Assembly (NCBI GenBank): GCA_009783775.1
Contig: WRCT01000098.1
Location: 1 to 6,704 of the forward strand
Reading direction: 5' to 3'
Length of the DNA stretch: 6,704 bases
DNA from: Clostridiales bacterium
GTDB taxonomy: Bacteria; Bacillota; Clostridia; Christensenellales; CAG-138
Made by a program: the position numbers and the translations under genes
The notes under the pieces: model-generated
Databases searched by the model: none
Seen by the model: the letters and a program-made list of their open reading frames with translations, nothing else
What the model was told of the DNA's origin: nothing
In this document: positions 5,165 to 6,704 of the stretch, piece after piece
Position numbering within the stretch: the stretch's first letter is position 1
Layout of the letters: each line of letters starts with the position of its first letter

Positions 5165-6538
5165 TCATTCTACCACACCCGACCTTTTCACACAAGATTC
5201 GACATCGAAACCAAGCCGCGCCAGGTCGTTGTAAAGACCCCACTCCGGGTTGAGGCACAGCCCCCATTTCTCCGCCCATTGCAGCAACGCGGCGCAGAGG
5301 TCCTTGTCCTTGCAGATGGATTCGTCGCTCGCCAGGCTCGTCTCCACAATTTCGGTGCCGTTCAGCGCGATTGCCGCGCAGTGCTTGTGATTTCGCTTTA
5401 CCGCGACAACGAAATCGTCGGAGCCAAGCGCGTAATTCGCAAGACAATTGCGCAGCGCGTTTCCCGCGCGGCTGTAGGTCGCCGTGCTTCGCAGGACGAC
5501 AAAGACATATTCCCCCACCCGACAGTCTGTGATGCCCGCCTTGTTTTCCTTGCGCACGGGCAGATTGTGGGAAATGCGGTTGTGACGGTAGATTTTCTTT
5601 AATGGTTGGTGCAGCAGCGTCTTTTGCTGCGTTTCGGGAGACAGCAGGTATGTGCCCGCCGCGCCATGCAGGTGGTGAATATCGTTCCGCAAGGCGTGCC
5701 AGGCAGCCGTTTCGCCCCTCTCCCGCGCCAAGGCGGTCAGGAACGTAAAAAGCCCGGGCAGGTAATGCAGCTTTGACAGAAGTACAAACACCCTGTCCGC
5801 TTGCAGAATCTGCCGGAGAATATCGAGGTTATAAAAAGGCAGGTTTTTGATTTCCTCCGCGTAGAAAAACAGGGCGGGATTCTCGAAGAAGGCGCGGCGT
5901 ATCGTCTTTTTGTCGGGCAGGCCCAGCGCGCGGTAGAGCAGGGGCATTTCGTCATACCGGCCCATTTGCCGCGCGATATCCGCAAAGCGCCCGTCAAGGC
6001 GCAGACTGTCCTCGGCAAAAGGAATCGCGTCATAGAAACCGGCCGGAAAGCCTTGAAAACGGTTATGGGCGATCAGGCTCTCCAGCGACAGATCCATTCG
6101 GGCAACAGGGGCCGCGCGGGGATAGAACGGACGAAAAATCTCCGCCAACGTCCATTGCAGTACGGTATCCTCTTCGATATGCGCGCGCAGCGCAAACCCC
6201 TGCAAGGGCTCCGGTTGCTCTGTCAGGTCTTCCTGTGTTGCGATCACACCGTCGTGATTGACAAGCCGAAAGTGGCAGCGCCCCGTCTCATGGCAAAAGG
6301 TCAGCTCCGCCGTGAGCGGAAAGCGCAGTTTTGTCTCCCACAGCAGGGGATAGGGGAGAGCGGCGCCGCCCGCCTCATAGGGAATGTTCTGCGTGATTCG
6401 GGTCTCTTGGGGCGTGGAAAGCACCCGGTATGACAGGGCAGCCGGCTCCGCAGCCCCCGCGATTTCCTCGTCCGGCAGCGCAAACAGCGTTTGCTGCACG
6501 GGTTGGGGCCTGACGGTCAAATCCCAAAACAGCGCCAT
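5165..6538 (-). CDS. Uncharacterised protein with PcfJ-like C-terminal region
   Basis: A 457-residue soluble protein of unknown role. There is no signal peptide or membrane segment. Residues about 1-140 contain many short beta-type stretches; 140-290 look helical (LLYRALGLPDKKTIRRAFF at 200-218). The C-terminal part, about 340-430, resembles the PcfJ domain first described on an enterococcal conjugative plasmid: a G-x-x-L-R-N-C-L-x-x-Y motif (Gly359, Asn364, Cys365, Tyr369), a strand FVVAVKR (376-382), a second strand ending in EIVETS (396-401), and a Trp-containing helix (LLQWAEKWGL, 418-427). The function of PcfJ domains is not established. The start has AAGGAG nine bases upstream and follows the operon leader. 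It is the first gene of the operon, with the WYL gene 17 bases downstream. High GC matches the WYL gene but not the third gene. The family call is by eye and moderate. Confidence 0.7.
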   Translation of the reverse strand: MALFWDLTVRPQPVQQTLFALPDEEIAGAAEPAALSYRVLSTPQETRITQNIPYEAGGAALPYPLLWETKLRFPLTAELTFCHETGRCHFRLVNHDGVIATQEDLTEQPEPLQGFALRAHIEEDTVLQWTLAEIFRPFYPRAAPVARMDLSLESLIAHNRFQGFPAGFYDAIPFAEDSLRLDGRFADIARQMGRYDEMPLLYRALGLPDKKTIRRAFFENPALFFYAEEIKNLPFYNLDILRQILQADRVFVLLSKLHYLPGLFTFLTALARERGETAAWHALRNDIHHLHGAAGTYLLSPETQQKTLLHQPLKKIYRHNRISHNLPVRKENKAGITDCRVGEYVFVVLRSTATYSRAGNALRNCLANYALGSDDFVVAVKRNHKHCAAIALNGTEIVETSLASDESICKDKDLCAALLQWAEKWGLCLNPEWGLYNDLARLGFDVESCVKRSGVVE

Positions 6539-6558
6539 AAAAAAAGGCTCCTTTTTTT
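6539..6558 (-). promoter_or_regulatory. Ribosome binding site of the PcfJ-like gene inside an A7/T7 palindrome
   Basis: On the minus strand seven A, then GGAGCC, then seven T lead straight into the ATG at 6538. The AAGGAG ribosome site is nine bases from the ATG. The two 9-base arms are perfectly complementary around a 2-base centre, so an RNA hairpin (eight pairs, GAGC loop) could hide part of the site. Confidence 0.7.
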
Positions 6559-6559
6559 G

Positions 6560-6588
6560 ATACTAATGTTTTAAGTCGAGATTAGTAT
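6560..6588. promoter_or_regulatory. Inverted repeat ATACTAAT-N13-ATTAGTAT, candidate operator
   Basis: Two perfect 8-base inverted arms (6560-6567 and 6581-6588), with centres 21 bases apart, which is two helical turns. It lies 22 to 50 bases upstream of the first gene of the operon, where a dimeric repressor would be expected to bind. The WYL protein encoded in the same operon is the natural candidate. No confident -35/-10 pair was found nearby, so the promoter itself is not placed. Confidence 0.5.
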
Positions 6589-6655
6589 GAGGATACCATA
6601 GCCCGTGGACTGTTTTAAGGACATGACCTGCGGCCTTCTATTATGCCTGGCAACC

Positions 6656-6685
6656 AAATTAAAAGGGCGACCGGTGGCCGCCCTT
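6656..6685 (-). terminator. Intrinsic terminator for a minus-strand gene beyond the right edge
   Basis: Read on the minus strand, a 10-pair stem (arms 6685-6676 and 6672-6663, loop of three) contains one G-U pair and is followed by TTTTAATTT. On the plus strand the same position is an A-C mismatch and no T-run follows, so it should end transcription coming from the right. It isolates the PcfJ-WYL-nuclease operon from the next gene upstream. Confidence 0.7.
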
Positions 6686-6691
6686 CCATAG

Positions 6692-6704
6692 CTCAACTCT
6701 CAAC
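6692..6704. repeat. Tandem heptamer CTCAACT (cut by the window end)
   Basis: One full copy of CTCAACT (6692-6698) is followed by six bases of a second copy (6699-6704) before the window ends. The full length of the run is not visible. Confidence 0.45.

Noticed and set aside
5148..5447. N-terminal extension of the WYL protein by 100 residues to an ATG at 5447
   Set aside because: It overlaps the 3' part of the PcfJ-like gene, has Arg/Gly-rich low-complexity sequence unlike any domain, and the strong ribosome site plus the helix-turn-helix start support the ATG at 5147.
5801..6433. 210-codon open frame on the plus strand
   Set aside because: It is fully antisense to the PcfJ-like gene, whose ribosome site, operon position and domain pattern are convincing. 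The antisense frame is a by-product of high GC.

Overview
The window comes from a spore-forming Firmicute, most likely a GC-rich clostridium (Clostridia/Oscillospiraceae type). The evidence is a well-conserved sporulation sigma factor G gene, strong GGAGG-type ribosome sites on three of the other genes, and a GC-rich background. The genus cannot be fixed from sequence reading alone.

Left part (1-2146). The C-terminal end of an unidentified plus-strand gene enters from the left and stops at 63. A minus-strand lipoprotein with a calcineurin-like metallophosphoesterase domain follows (138-1205). It is read from a clear TTGACA-type promoter placed so that transcription should begin at, or within a base or two of, its GTG start codon. 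A 170-base divergent spacer holds a perfect 8-base palindrome and three tandem copies of a 7-base unit. It separates this gene from sigG (1376-2146, plus strand). Here sigG has no sigE or spoIIGA beside it within the window and no visible Shine-Dalgarno site.

Right part (2221-6538). Three minus-strand genes are packed as one apparent operon, transcribed right to left: a 457-residue protein with a PcfJ-like C-terminal region, a WYL-domain transcriptional regulator (17-base gap), and a 624-residue DUF262 + DUF1524/HNH protein of the GmrSD type (14-base gap). DUF262/DUF1524 proteins are modification-sensing, nucleotide-dependent nucleases of type IV restriction systems, and WYL regulators commonly control anti-phage genes. 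The operon is therefore best read as a candidate defence module with an uncharacterised PcfJ-like first gene. The nuclease gene is much more AT-rich than the two genes before it, which suggests it was acquired separately and placed downstream of the regulator. The leader of the operon holds an 8+8-base dyad (candidate operator) and a palindrome that encloses the ribosome binding site of the first gene.

Right edge (6539-6704). Besides the operon leader, this holds an intrinsic terminator for a minus-strand gene lying beyond the window, and the start of another 7-base tandem repeat. No RNA genes, insertion sequences or CRISPR arrays were seen.
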